Below the pieces are notes generated by a model that did not search any database, was not told the origin of the DNA, and worked only from the letters and a program-made list of their open reading frames with translations. This document shows positions 34,894 through 49,800 of a stretch of DNA of 64,000 bases, piece after piece. Source of the stretch: Novipirellula sp052161655 (GTDB taxonomy: Bacteria > Planctomycetota > Planctomycetia > Pirellulales > Pirellulaceae); assembly GCF_052161655.1 (NCBI RefSeq), contig NZ_CP197418.1, forward strand, positions 3,534,001 through 3,598,000. The letters are read 5' to 3'. The position numbers and the translations under genes are program-made. Each line of letters begins with the position of its first letter. Within the stretch, counting starts at the first letter, position 1.

Positions 34894-37800
34894 TTAATCC
34901 AAGAACGTCGTTACATCGGCTTTGGATTTGCGAACGCCCTTGGCGTCACGATAGACGGTTAGCAGTGCCGACGGATCGATCATTCGCCAAGCAGGCATGC
35001 TGCCGAAGATGGTCGTCAGCAGAACACCGCCACGAAGCGCCCACAATACGTAGCCGACTGAGGCAAGGCCGGCACCGACACCGAGTCCGCCAATCTCGCC
35101 GACTCCGAAGAACGACGAATCATCCGACGGTCCTCCGTCCGCGTTGTTCCACTGGGTCCACTGGATAGCTTGAACCAAATCGACGATGAGTAGTTGGTCG
35201 AGCATTTGGGACATCTGGCTACTGCCACGTTTCATGTGCATATTCGACGCGCCGCCCCATGAAAACCCTCGAGAATCGACGCCGTGATCCGAATCTTCTT
35301 GGTTTCCGTCCGTCATTTGGATTGTCGAATCGCGACTAACCGAAGCGGTGGTCTGTTTGGATTGTCCTTTCTCGTTGGATGCATCGTCGTTCTGGTTTGG
35401 TGTGGTGACGTTTGCCGGAACGAGGGGGACCGCCCCCGTCGTCGATCCAGCATCGCCATCGCTACTGTCTCCGTCGCCGGAGTCACCGCCGGACGTGTCT
35501 CCACCGCCGCTCGTATCGCCGTTGTCATCGCCAGATCCGCTGTCACCGGAGCCGCTGTCCCCCGATCCACCGCTGCCCGAGCCACCGCCAGATCCCGCAC
35601 CGGCTTGAACATTAATCGACACGGTTGCGACGTTATCGCTCAGCATACTCCCGTCATCGCTGCGATAGGTGAACGAATCGACGCCGAAAAAACCAGCGGC
35701 TGGAGTGTAAGTGATCACTCCGTTGACATCGATCGACAACGTCCCATTGGATGGACCTGTGACGAGAACGAGATTCAATGAATCGCCGTCGGGATCGGTG
35801 TCGTTGGCGATCGGATCAGGCGTCGTCAATGAAATCGATTGTCCAGAAATGGTGCTATAGGAGTCGTCTACAGCAACGGAGGCCTCGTTGATATCAAGAA
35901 TATCAATAGTGTAGGTTTGGAACACTTCGCTGCCGTCCGCCGAGACACTTCGTACAGTGACGTCATGCGACGTATCGACTTCGTAGTTCAATGGTGCGGT
36001 TGACGCGGTTACGATCTGGCCTGTGTTAGCGTCGATCTCGAAACGTCCACCCGCATCGTCCACCAGGATATGTGTGATCGTGCTGTTGCTCGCGTCGGCG
36101 TCGACGGCCCAAACAGTAATTCCAACGTAGACGCCACCACTGGCATTCTCGTCGACCTGATTCGCGGCAGCATCCGAATCACCCAACGCCACGACGTCAT
36201 ATTCATCCACATCGTTGATCGTAATGGTGAATGTTTCCAAGTACGTTCCGCCCGCCGTATCGGTCACTTCGACAGTGATATCGTGTTGCGTGTCGGTTTC
36301 GTAGTCGAGTCTGCTGGAATCCAACACCACGATGTTTCCGGAACTGTCAATATCGAACCGACCGCTGGCGTCATCCGTCAATCGATATGACGCAGTGTCT
36401 CCCGAATCGACATCGCTCGGCGAGACCGTTCCGACGACCTGTCCATTAGCTAGGTTTTCATCAATCGTCATTCCTGTCGCCGTCAGATCGTTCGGAGCGT
36501 CGTTCACGCCTTGGATCGTGATCGTGATCTGTTGGGTAGACGAAGCTCCTTCGCTGTCGACCATGGTATAGGTGAAAACGTCTTCGAGAGTGTCGGCGGA
36601 CGTACGAAGTGCCTCCACTGACGAATTGCCGTTATCCACGTTGTAGACGTAGTTGCCGTCGCTTTGGATCGTCACGCTACCGTACAAACCAGCCACGCTC
36701 GCGCCGACGGAGCCAGCAGCATTCGCGGCGTTACCCGCCACCACACCACTGACCGATTTCGAGTCGATTGTGTCGACGTCGGTGTCATTGGCCAGGACGT
36801 TACCGGTTGGATCGACACCCGAAGTGGAATTGCTGATGCCTCCAGCTTCCGTGGCCGTCGCCGTGTCCACCCCAGCGACAGGCGCGTCATTCGTTCCCGT
36901 GATCGTAACCGTGACGTCTTGTGTGGTCGTGTTGTTGCCGGTGCCGCTGTCGTCGGTCACGGTGATCGTGTAGGTCGCCGTGATCGTTTCGCCATCCGCC
37001 AGGTACTGCACCAAACTGTTGTCGAGTGAGAAGTCCCAAGCGATCGAACCGTCGTTGCTGCCAGTCTGCGTGATGCTGACACTCGATGCCAAAGCGGTTG
37101 CCAGCCCAGGCGGGATCGCTGGTCCGGTGGTCGTGGTCCCACTCAATGCGACGCTCGAGTTAATTGTATCAGTGTCTTCGACTTCAGCAAAAGTCACCGA
37201 TCCGCTGTCGGTAAGATTCGGCGTTGTAGCGTCTTCGGTCACATCGCCAGTGACGTCAACCACGGTAATCGTCGGCTGATCATTGGTTCCGGTGATCGTA
37301 ACGGTGACGTCTTGAGTGGTCGTGTTATTGCCGGTGCCGCTGTCATCGGTCACGGTGATCGTGTAGGTCGCCGTGATCGTTTCTCCATCGGCAAGGTACT
37401 GCACCAAACTATTGTCAACCGAGAAATCCCAGGCAATCGAACCATCGTTCGTACCAGTCTGAGTGATGCTGACACTCGATGCCAACGCGGTAGCCAGTCC
37501 CGACGGAATGGCTGGGCCAGTGGTTGTCGTTCCACTCAGTGCCACGGACGAGTTAAGCAAGTCAGTATCGTCGACTTCGGCGAAGGTGACCGATCCGCTG
37601 TCGGTCAGATTCGGTGTCGTCGCATCTTCGGTCACGGCACCAGTGACATCAACGACGGTAATGGTCGGCTGGTCATTGGTTCCCGTGATCGTCACGGTGA
37701 CATCTTGGGTGGTCGTATTGTTGCCGGTTCCGCTGTCGTCGCTCACGGTAATCGTGTAGGTCGCTGTGATCGTTTCGCCATCGGCCAGATACTGCACAAG

Positions 37801-40800
37801 ACTATTGTCGACCGAAAAATCCCAGGCGATCGAGCCATCGTTAGTGCCAGTTTGCGTGATACTGACACTCGATGCCAACGCGGTAGCCAGTCCTGACGGA
37901 ATGGCTGGTCCCGTGGTCGTGGTCCCGCTCAGTGCGACGGACGAATTGAGCAAGTCAGTATCATCGACTTCGGCAAAAGTCACCGATCCGCTGTCGGTCA
38001 GATTCGGCGTCGTGGCATCTTCGGTCACGGCACCAGTGACATCCACCACGGTAATGGTCGGCTGATCATTGGTGCCAGTGATCGTCACGGTGACATCTTG
38101 AGTCGTCGTGTTATTGCCGGTGCCACTGTCGTCGGTCACGGTGATTGTGTAGGTCGCTGTGATTGTTTCGCCATCGGCCAGGTACTGCACCAAACTGTTG
38201 TCGACCGAGAAATCCCAGGCGATTGAACCATCGTTGGTTCCGGTTTGAGTGATGCTGACGCTGGAAGCCAAAGCGGTCGCCAATCCCGATGGGATCGCTG
38301 GTCCAGTGGTCGTCGTGCCGCTCAATGCGACGGACGAGTTGAGTAGGTCGGTGTCGTCGACTTCCGCGAAGGTCACCGATCCGCTGTCGGTCAGGTTGGG
38401 GGTAGACGCGTCTTCGGTCACGGCACCAGTGACATCAACGACGGTGATCGTCGGCTGATCATTAGTACCCGTAATCGTGACGGTGACGTCTTGTGTGGTC
38501 GTGTTGTTGCCCGTCCCGCTGTCGTCGGTCACGGTGATTGTGTAGGTCGCAGTGATTGTTTCCCCATCGGCCAGGTACTGCACCAAGCTGTTGTCAACCG
38601 AGAAATCCCAGGCGATCGAGCCATCGTTGGTTCCGGTTTGGGTGAGACTGACACTGGAAGCCAACGCGGTCGCCAGTCCAGACGGAATGGCAGGGCCCGT
38701 GGTCGTCGTGCCGCTCAATGCGACGGACGAGTTGAGTAAGTCAGTATCGTCGACTTCGGCAAAAGTGACCGATCCGCTATCAGTCAGATTTGGTGTCGTG
38801 GCGTCTTCGGTTACGGCGCCAGTGACATCAACGACGGTGATCGTCGGCTGATCATTAGTACCCGTAATCGTAACGGTGACGTCTTGAGTCGTTGTGTTAT
38901 TGCCGGTGCCGCTGTCATCGGTCACGGTGATCGTGTAGGTCGCCGTGATGGTTTCCCCATCAGCCAAGTACTGCACCAAACTATTGTCGACCGAGAAATC
39001 CCAGGCGATCGAACCGTCGTTGGTTCCGGTCTGCGTGAGACTGACACTGGATGCCAGTGCGGTCGCCAGTCCAGACGGAATGGCTGGGCCAGTAGTTGTT
39101 GTGCCGCTTAATGCGACGGACGAATTGAGCAGGTCGGTATCGTCGACTTCCGCGAAGGTCACCGATCCGCTGTCAGTCAGATTCGGTGTTGTCGCGTCTT
39201 CAGTGACCGCGCCAGTGACATCGACCACGGTAATCGTCGGCTGATCATTGGTTCCCGTGATTGTGACGACTACGTCTTGTGTCGTTGTGTTGTTACCGGT
39301 TCCGCTGTCGTCGGTCACGGTGATCGTGTAGGTTGCGGTGATGGTTTCGCCATCGGCGAGGTACTGCACCAAACTATTGTCGACCGAGAAATCCCAAGCG
39401 ATCGAACCGTCGTTGGTGCCGGTTTGCGTGATACTGACGCTGGATGCCAACGCGGTCGCCAGCCCAGTCGGAATCGTAGGTCCGGTGGTCGTCGTTCCAC
39501 TCAATGCGACCGACGAGTTGAGTAAGTCAGTATCGTCGACTTCGGCAAAGGTCACGCTGCCACTGTCGGTCAAATTCGGTGTCGTCGCATCTTCCGTCAC
39601 TGCGCCAGTGGCATCCACGACAGTAATGGTCGGCTGATCATTCGTTCCGGTGATCGTCACGGTGACGTCTTGAGTCGTCGAGTTATTGCCGGTGCCGCTA
39701 TCGTCGCTCACGGTGATCGTGTAAGTCGCTGTGATCGTTTCGCCGTCAGCGAGGTACTGCACCAAACTGTTGTCGACCGAGAAATCCCAGGCGATTGAAC
39801 CATCGTTGGTTCCGGTTTGAGTGATGCTGACGCTGGAAGCCAAAGCCGTTGCTAACCCAGATGGAATCGTAGGTCCCGTGGTCGTCGTTCCACTCAGTGC
39901 AACGGACGAATTAAGCAAGTCCGTCTCGTCGACTTCTGCGAAGGTGACCGATCCGCTGTCCGTCAGGTTCGGAGTCGTGGCGTCCTCGGTCACGTCGCCA
40001 GTGACATCCACGACGGTGATCGTCGGTTGATCATTGGTACCAGTGATCGTTACGGTGACGTCTTGTGTCGTCGTGTTATTGCCGGTGCCACTGTCGTCGG
40101 TCACGGTGATTGTGTAGGTCGCTGTGATGGTTTCCCCATCGGCAAGGTACTGCACCAAACTGTTGTCGACCGAGAAATCCCAGGCGATTGAACCATCGTT
40201 GGTTCCGGTTTGTGTGAGATTGACACTGGAGGCCAAAGCCGTCGCCAATCCCGACGGAATCGCAGGTCCAGTGGTCGTCGTGCCGCTTAATGCGACGGAC
40301 GAATTGAGCAGATCGGTGTCGTCGACTTCCGCAAAAGTCACGCTTCCGCTGTCAGTCAGATTCGGCGTCGTCGCATCTTCAGTCACAGCGCCTGTGACAT
40401 CAACAACGGTAATCGTTGGCTGATCATTCGAACCGGTGATCGTGACGGTAACGTCTTGCGTGGTCGTGTTGTTGCCGGTGCCGCTGTCGTCGCTCACGGT
40501 GATCGTGTAGGTCGCCGTGATCGTTTCGCCATCGGCAAGGTACTGCACCAGACTATTGTCGACCGAGAAATCCCAAGCGATCGATCCGTCATTGGTCCCG
40601 GTCTGCGTGATACTGACACTGGATGCCAACGCGGTCGCCAATCCCGACGGAATGGCAGGTCCGGTAGTCGTGGTGCCGCTTAATGCGACGGACGAATTGA
40701 GCAAGTCCGTGTCGTCGACTTCGGCAAAGGTGACGCTGCCGCTGTCCGTCAGGTTCGGCGTCGTCGCGTCTTCAGTGACCGCGCCAGTGACATCGACCAC

Positions 40801-43800
40801 GGTAATAGTCGGCTGATCATTGGTTCCCGTGATCGTCACGGTGACGTCTTGTGTGGTCGTGTTGTTGCCCGTCCCGCTGTCATCGGTCACCGTGATCGTG
40901 TAGGTTGCCGTGATGGTTTCGCCATCAGCCAGGTACTGCACCAAACTGTTGTCAACCGAGAAGTCCCAGGTGATCGAGCCGTCGTTAGTGCCAGTTTGCG
41001 TGAGACTGACGCTGGATGCCAATGCCGTCGCCAGTCCCGATGGAATCGTAGGTCCTGTGCTCGACGTGCCGCTCAATGCGACGGTTGAATTGAGCAGATC
41101 GGACTCGTCCACTTCGGCAAATGTCACGGATCCGCTGTCGGTCAGGTTCGGTGTGGTCGCATCTTCAGTCACGGCGCCAGTGACATCTACCACGGTAATG
41201 GTCGGTTGATCATTGGTTCCCGTGATTGTGACGACGACGTCTTGTGTCGTGGCGTTGTTGCCGGCTCCGCTATCGTCGGTCACGGTGATGGTGTAGGTCG
41301 CCGTGATCGTTTCGCCATCGGCCAGGTACTGCACCAAACTGTTGTCGACCGAGAAATCCCAGGCGATTGAACCATCGTTGGTTCCGGTTTGAGTGATGCT
41401 GACGCTGGAAGCCAAAGCCGTTGCTAACCCAGATGGAATCGTAGGTCCCGTGGTCGTCGTGCCACTCAGTGCGACCGACGAGTTGAGCAAGTCAGTATCG
41501 TCGACTTCGGCGAAGGTCACGCTGCCACTGTCGGTCAAATTCGGTGTCGTCGCGTCTTCAGTGACCGCGCCAGTGACATCAACCACGGTAATCGTTGGTT
41601 GGTCATTGGTTCCCGTAATCGTGACGGTGACGTCTTGAGTGGTCGTATTGTTGCCGGTTCCGCTGTCGTCGGTCACGGTGATTGTGTAGGTCGCTGTGAT
41701 CGTTTCGCCATCGGCGAGGTACTGCACTAAGCTGTTGTCGACCGAAAAATCCCAGGCGATCGAACCGTCGTTAGTGCCAGTTTGCGTGAGACTGACACTG
41801 GAGGCCAGTGCGGTTGCTAGCACAGCAGGAATCGTAGGTCCCGTGGTCGTCGTTCCACTCAATGCGACCGACGAGTTGATCAGGTCGGACTCGTCGACTT
41901 CGGCAAAAGTCACGCTTCCACTATCGGTCAGGTTCGGCGTTGTCGCATCTTCCGTCACACCGCCCGTGACGTCAACGACGGTAATGGTCGGTTGATCATT
42001 AGTCCCCGTGATCGTCACGGTGACGTCTTGTGTGGTCGTGTTGTTGCCCGTCCCGCTGTCATCGGTCACGGTGATCGTGTAGGTCGCCGTAATGGTTTCG
42101 CCATCGGCCAGGTACTGCACCAAACTGTTGTCGACCGAGAAATCCCAGGCGATCGATCCATCGTTGGTACCAGTTTGCGTGATGCTGACACTCGATGCCA
42201 ATGCCGTCGCCAGCCCAGATGGAATCGCAGGTCCAGTGGTCGTCATGCCGCTTAATGCGACGGACGAATTGAGCAGATCGGTGTCGTCGACTTCCGCAAA
42301 AGTCACGCTTCCGCTGTCAGTCAGGTTCGGCGTCGTCGCGTCTTCGGTTACTACGCCCGTGACATCAACAACGGTAATCGTTGGCTGATCATTCCTACCA
42401 GTGATCGTCACGATGACATCTTGAGTCGTCGTGTTGTTGCCGGTTCCGCTGTCGTCGGTCACGGTGATCGTGTAAGTCGCCGTGATCGTTTCGCCATCAG
42501 CAAGGTACTGCACCAAACTATTGTCGACCGAAAAATCCCAAGCGATCGAACCGTCGTTGGTCCCGGTCTGCGAGATGCTGACACTCGAAGCCAACGCCGT
42601 CGCCAGTCCGGCAGGAATCGTAGGTCCGGTGGTCGTCGTGCCACTCAATGCAACCGATGAGTTGATCAAGTCTGTCGCGTCGGCTTCCGCAAAGGTAACG
42701 CTGCCGCTGTCGGTTAGGTTCGGCGTGGATGCGTCTTCGATGACCGCACCGGCGACATCAACGACAGTAATCGTCGGTTGATCGTTGGTGCCTGTGATCG
42801 TAACCGTAATTGTTTCAGTGTCACTGAGCGGTGTGCCATCGTCGTCTGTCGCGCTGACCGTGTAGGTCAGGACCAAGGTTTCGCCACTGGCCAAAAAGTC
42901 AAATGCCTCGCTTCCGCTGTTGAAGTTCCAGGTCAACGTGTTGGTGGTTTCGTTGCCATCAAGAATCGCAGTCGGAGTGACCGACAGGAAACCTTTTAAT
43001 GTCGTATTCGTCAAACTTCCCGGTACGCTCCCGCTTCCGGTTCCACTGATCCCAACCGACTCCACGGCCGCAGTGACCAAGTCGGAAGTGTCTTGATCCG
43101 TTACAGTGAGCGCACCACTGCCCGTCAATCCAGCATTGGTTTCCGTTAGGCCGAGCGTATCAGGACCGCCGGTAATCACCGGCGCATCGTTTGTTCCTGT
43201 GATTGTCACGGTAACCGTCTCAGTATCACTGAGCGGCGTGCCGTCATCATCGGTGGCACTGACGGTATAGGTCAGGATCAAGGTTTCGCCGGTAGCCAGG
43301 AAGTTGAACGCTTCACTACCGCTGTTAAAGTTCCAGGCGAGGGTGGCGCTGTTCTCGGTTCCATCGAGAATGGCGGTGGGCGTGACGGACAGAAAACTTT
43401 TCAGTGTGCTATTGTCCAAGCCGACGGGCACGCTGCCCGATCCTGTGCCGCCAACGGTAACCGAATCAACGGCAGCTGTGACGTTGTCAGTCGTGTCCAC
43501 GTCACTGACGGTGAACGAGCCGCTGCCCGTCAGGCCGGCATCGGTTTCGGTCAGACCAAGCGAATCCGGTCCACCGGTAATGACTGGTGCATCATTGACC
43601 GGATCCACAGTCACATTGGCAACCGTCGTACTGCCTCCCAGTCCCGTATCGTTGTTAGATGTCGAGGACTGGATCGTAAAGTTGCCGGTGCCGTTGAAAT
43701 CAGCATCAGGAGTGAACTTCAGCCCGGCGGTACCTTCGGCCACGGTAATGAACGAACCGTTGGTGATCTGCGTCACGCCGTCATTCTTGTACAGCGTGCC

Positions 43801-46800
43801 GCTGGTGATACCGGTGATCTTGTAGTAAGTCACCTCGGCACCATCAGCCGCATTCCGCGTAATCACCAACCCGCTGCTTGATTGCGTGTCTTCGTTCGTG
43901 GTCGCGCCGGTTACTGATGGAGTATCGGCGACCGGATTGATCGTCAAACTTGCGGTGTCAGTGCTAGATGAAAATGCGGTGGTTCCGCCGGACAGCGAAG
44001 TCGTTACCGCAATTTGGACATTGTCAACCAGGATTTCTTTTCCACCGCCGTTGTTGTCGTAGAAACGGATTTGTGTGTTCGACGCGGTGTACGACGAGAT
44101 GTCAAAACTTTTTGTTCCGGTGCCCGTTCCCGCTGTGATTGCTAACAGCGTGGTCCAGGTGCTGCCGCCATTGGACGAGACTTGAGCATGAATCGCTCCG
44201 CCCCCTCCCAGGTTGTTGGTGGTCAGATCAAAGGAAAACGTCGCAGTGGTCGCTGAGCTTAAGTTGGCCTCGCGATAGATGTATTTCGTTGCACTTGATT
44301 CACCAACGTTCAGCAAGCCGCCGGTAATGAAATACTTACCTCCCGACGCACCGCCACCGCCGCTGTCGTTTTCGATCCAATCGGTTGACCATGAAAGCGA
44401 ACCATTGTTATTGCTGTACGACACGGCGCTAAATGTGTCTAAATACGTGCCCGACGTACTGCTCGTGTCGGCAAACCCGCCATTGCTACCACTGGTCTGA
44501 TCCCAAGCTCGGAAGGTTATCGCATTGGCGAGGGTTCCATGATAGTTCGCGTTGGGCTGGAAATAGAGCCGCGTGTTAGCATCGGCGGAAAACAACTGCG
44601 CGTTCGAATTGCTAACGGCACCCAGTGCGTTCCAGTTGCTGCCGTTGTCGATTGAGTAGAACCAAGTGCCATTGGTGGTATCGACCGCCGTGATCGCAAT
44701 CCCCAACGCAGCACCGCTGTCCGTATCGCTGACGTTGTCCACTTGGCCCGCTGGACTTGAGAAATCGACCAGCGATGACACCAACGTTCCCACGGTCCCC
44801 GAGGGAACACCAGCGTCTTCGTTTGTTGCATCCAGCGCCGGTGCCTTGCTGTTATCGAGTACCGGCGCCGCATTGACATCCACGACCGTAATACTCGCGG
44901 TTTCGCTCGCGGTACTGAACGCGGTCGCGTCGCCGTTGACCGAAACATTGACCTTGGTGCCCTCGGTGCCGCTGGTTTGGTCCCAGGCACGGAACGTGAA
45001 GCTGGCGGTCGTCCCGTTAGCCGGATTGGGAACGAATCGAACCAGGTCGGTATCACGAAGCAGCAATGCAGATGAATTCGTCACCGTACCAATCGCATTC
45101 CAAGAACCTCCACCATCGGTGGAATATTGCCAGGTTCCGTTGCCGCTGGACAGCGACGTAATCGCGATCCCCTCGCTGTCGCCTGCATCAGGATCGGCGA
45201 CGCGGTCGCCACCCGCGCTGGCGATGATCGAAGCGACCGACTGACCGTCGTTATCGGTCTGGTACTTCGTGATTGTGGACAGGATCACGGTGCCCGAGTT
45301 ATCAAGCACGGGTGCATCGTTAACGGCGGTGATATCCACGTTTACCGTGCCGAGAGTGATATCGGTGCCACCGCCCGATCCAGTGTTGCCGTTGTCGTTG
45401 ACATTGACCACGATCGAGTCTGCGTTGTCACCACTGAAGTTCGCCGTTGCGTGCAGGTATTGAATGTTGCTGGCGGTGTTGAGATAGGTGTTCAGGTTCG
45501 CGAGCGTCCCGGTCAGCGTCAGAATTCCGCTACCGCTGCCACCAATCGTCACTCCACCGCCACTGCTGGCCGACAAATTGCCGCCGGTTGCAGTCGTCAA
45601 CGTGACGGTCAAATTGCCACCGCCATGATCGACATCATTCAAATTGATTTGCGATAGATCCACGTTGCCGCTGACATCTTCGGTGACCGCGATATCGCTC
45701 GGCAATCCGCCTGGATTTGTCGGATCGTCGTTAGTCGCAGTGATGTTGATCGTCTGGCTCGCCGAATCCTCTTCGCTCGTACCGTCCGCGGTCAGTCCCG
45801 GATCGGCACCGGTGTTTCCGCCATCGTTCACCGTGACCGTGATCGTGGTCGATGCACTCGGTGTGTCACTACTGTTTAAATACGTGATCGTGCCGGTGCT
45901 CGCCCCGGTCAGCAAGTTATCAAGTTGGCTGAGCGTGCCAGTGATCGTGACGGTCCCGGTGCCATTGCCGCCGCTGATCGAAACGCCCGAGTCGCCGGCC
46001 GCAACCGTGATCGCCCCTTCGCCGACATTGATCGTGGCTGTCATCGTACCGCTGGCCGCATCGACATCGGTGACGGTGAATCCAATGCCATGAATCGCCA
46101 GTCCGACTTGCTCGGTCGCTGACAAAGCACCGCCCGGTCCATTGACCACCGGCGTGTCGTTGACGGGCGTAATATCGATTTGAACCGTGTCGACGTCTTG
46201 TTGGGCGCCTCCGGTACCGGTGTTGCCTCCGTCATTCGTGGTGACGGATAACGTATCGGCCCCGGTTCCGACCACATTTGCGTTGCCAGTGTAAGACAAC
46301 GACGCCAACGTTGCATTGATATCCGTCACGGTGCCTTGGATCGTCAAATCACCGCTGCCGTTGGTCCCGGCACTGATCGTGGCGCTGCCCGACAGCGTGA
46401 TGCTCAATACCCCGGCGGTGACCTGCAGTCGCGTGGTCAGATTGCTGCTTGCTGCATCGACATCGCCGATCGAAACGCCGCTAATCGCGGTTGCCGTTTC
46501 TTCGGCGACCGTCCGTGTTCCAGGCACCGTGTTTGTCGGCGCGTCGTTGGTCGCCGTGATGTTGATCGTCTGACTCGCCGAATCCTCTTCGCTCGTGCCG
46601 TCAGCGGTCAGTCCCGGATCGGTACCGGTGTTGCCACCGTCGTTGACCGTGACCGTGATCGTGGTCGATGCACTTGGGGTGTCGCTGCTATTCAGATAGG
46701 TGATTGTGCCGGTGCCGGCGCCGGTTAGCAAGTTGTCGATTTGGCTCAGCGTGCCGGTGATCGTGACCGTTCCGGTGCCATTGCCACCGCTGATCGAAAC

Positions 46801-49800
46801 GCCCGAGTCCCCTGCGGCTACCGTGATCGCCCCTACACCGACATTGATCGTGGCCGTCATTGTTCCGCTAGCCGCATCGACATCGGAAACGGTGAACCCA
46901 GTGCCATGGATTGCCAATCCGACTTGTTCGGTCGCCGACAATGCACTGCCTGGTCCGTTGACCACGGGCGTGTCGTTGACGGGCGTAATATCGATTTGAA
47001 CAGTGTCGACGTCTTGTTGGGCGCCACCGGAACCGGTATTGCCTCCGTCATTGGTGGTGACGGTTAACGTATCGGCGGCGGTTCCCACCACATTTGTGTT
47101 CCCCGTGTAAGACAACGACGCCAATGTGGCATTGATGTCCGTCACGGTACCTTGAATCGTCAAATCGGCGCTGCCGTTGGTCCCGGCACTGATCGTGGCG
47201 CTGCCCGACAGCGTGATGTTCAAGACCCCGGCGGTGACCTGCAGTCGTGTGGTCAGATTGCCGCTTGCAGCATCGACATCGCTGATCGAAACACCGCTGA
47301 TCGCAGTGGTCGTTTCTTCGGCGACGGTCCGTGTTCCAGGCACCGTGTTTGTCGGCGCGTCGTTGGTCGCAGTGATGTTGATCGTCTGGCTCGCCGAATC
47401 CTCTTCGCTCGTACCGTCTGCGGTCAGTCCCGGATCGGCACCGGTGTTGCCGCCATCATTCACCGTGACCGTGATCGTGGTCGATGCGCTCGGGGTGTCA
47501 CTGCTGTTTAAATAGGTGATCGTCCCCGTGCTCGTCCCGGTCAGCAAGTTATCAAGTTGGCTAAGCGTGCCAGTGATCGTGACGGTTCCGGTGCCATTGC
47601 CGCCGCTGATCGAAACGCCCGAGTCGCCGGCCGCAACCGTGATTGCGCCTACACCGACATTGATCGTGGCCGTCATCGTGCCGCTAGCCGCATCGACGTC
47701 AGTGACCGTGAAGCCCGTTCCCTGAATTGCGAGTCCCACTTGTTCGGTAGCCGACAAAGCACTGCCGGGTCCGTTGACGGTCGGTGTATCGTTGACGGCG
47801 TTGATGTCGACGTTGACCGTACCCAGATTGATATCCGTACCACCTCCGCTGCCGGAATTGCCGTTGTCGTTGACATTGACGTTGATCGTGTCGACGTTGC
47901 CGCCATTCAAATTCGCGGTTGTATGCAGGTACTTGATGTTGCTGGCGGTATCAATGTAGGCGTTCAGATTTGCCAGGGTCCCCGTCAATGTCAGCGTACC
48001 GCTGCCACTGCCGAGTACCGTCACACCGCCGCTGGTTGCAGCCGTCAAGTTTCCGCCCGTTGACGTGGTCAAGGTCACTGTCAGATTACCGCCGTTATGA
48101 TCAACATCACTAAGGTTCATCTGCGACAGATCGACGTTACTGCTGACGTCCTCGGTCACCGCGATATCAGTTGGCAATCCGCCTGGGTTGGTCGGATCGT
48201 CGTTGACTGCGTTAACGGTGATCGTGACCGTTTCGGTTGTGGTGTTTGTTCCGTCGGAAGCGTCTACGGTGAAAACGACTTGGTAATCACTTACTTGTTC
48301 CAGAGCGGTGAACGTTGGCTTTTCGGCATTCGCGTCGCTCAGCGTGACGGCGGGACCGGAGGTTTGAGTCCACGTGTAAGTCAACGCAGTGTTCTCAGGA
48401 TCAAACGCCGAGACCTCGAGCGTAACAAGATCATCTTCGTTGACGGTTTGATCGCCAAGATTCGAGAAACCGCTGCCAGTGATCACGTTCGCAGCAGTCA
48501 TCCCGCCCATCGTGCCGTGGTGACCGTTGCCGCTGTCATCGATCACACCGCCCGCACCCGTGGTGGCTCCGGTAAACGAGTACGACGCGACCAATCCCGT
48601 CTGGGGTCCCGACAGTTCATTGAACATGTCTGCGCGAACGGAGGTCTCGCTTCGCCCGCCGTTCCAAATTCGGACCTGGTCAATCTGACCATCAAACTTG
48701 TAGGCAACGTTGTCCCCCCATCCCGAAATCAGGGCGGTGGAGGTCGCGACCGCGTTCCCATTGCTCGGCGTGCCTAAAAGCTGAGAGAGTGTTTGTTCGA
48801 CACCATCAATGATTAACCGACTGCCGGTAACATCGCCGTTGCGGAAAACGGCCGATACGTGGTGCCAACCTGTCGCTAATCCGGCACTACTCATTCCATA
48901 AAGATCAGCGCTGGCAGTATTGAATCCAAAGTAGCCACCATTGAGCCACAGGTCGTAATTCCCGAATCCAAACGGCATCACGTTATCGACGCCATCCCAG
49001 TTCATCCAGAATTCGACCGTGACATCGGTTCCTGCGGCGGTGTTCACGGGCAATCCCGATAGCGTGATCGTATCGTCGCCACCTTCGAAATCGATCAGCT
49101 CATTTCCGGCGTCATCCAAATCCGAGACCGCAACAATCGTCGGGGCATCATCGGACCCGGTGATGGTGACAGTTACCGTCGCAGTGTCCGTGCCTCCGTT
49201 GCCGTCGCTGACGGTGTAACTAAACGTGTCGGTCCCAGTCTCGCCGGCAGCAAGATAATCAAACGCGCCGTTGGGATCGTAGTCAAAACTGCCATCGGCA
49301 TTGACGGTGACGACGGCACCCGATCCGATCACGATGGGGCTACCGACGTTCGCAGCCGAGCCCTGCACCTGGCTGACGGTCAGAGTGTCACCGTCACCGT
49401 CAACATCATTGCGCAGAACGCCACTGCTCGCTGCAATGTTAATCGCTGTGTTCTGATCGGTGGAAAAGCCGGTCCAGGTGGGGCCGCCGGTCAGCGTGCC
49501 TTTGGCGGAGTTGCCGGTCAAGTCGTAAGCGTCGACACCGGAACCTTCATTGAAATTCCAGTAGCCCGCTAGGCCTGTTTCGGTACCGGTTAGCGTCGTG
49601 TCGAGGTTGTTTTGGATTTCCGTTTGAGTGCGAACGGTGCTCCAGACACGAACGTCGTCGATTTCGCCGGTGAAGTAGTTTCCCGCCGGATTGTTCTCTC
49701 GGCCACCCACTCGCAGGTCATCCTTGTCCGAGTGCGCATCGCCAATCGCACCCGAGCCATAATACGTCTCGATATTATTTCCGTTGACGTAGGTATTGAT

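Noticed and set aside
36892..42786. CRISPR array
   Set aside because: The repeats are 393 bp, contiguous, in frame and coding, with no short repeat/spacer pattern and no cas genes.
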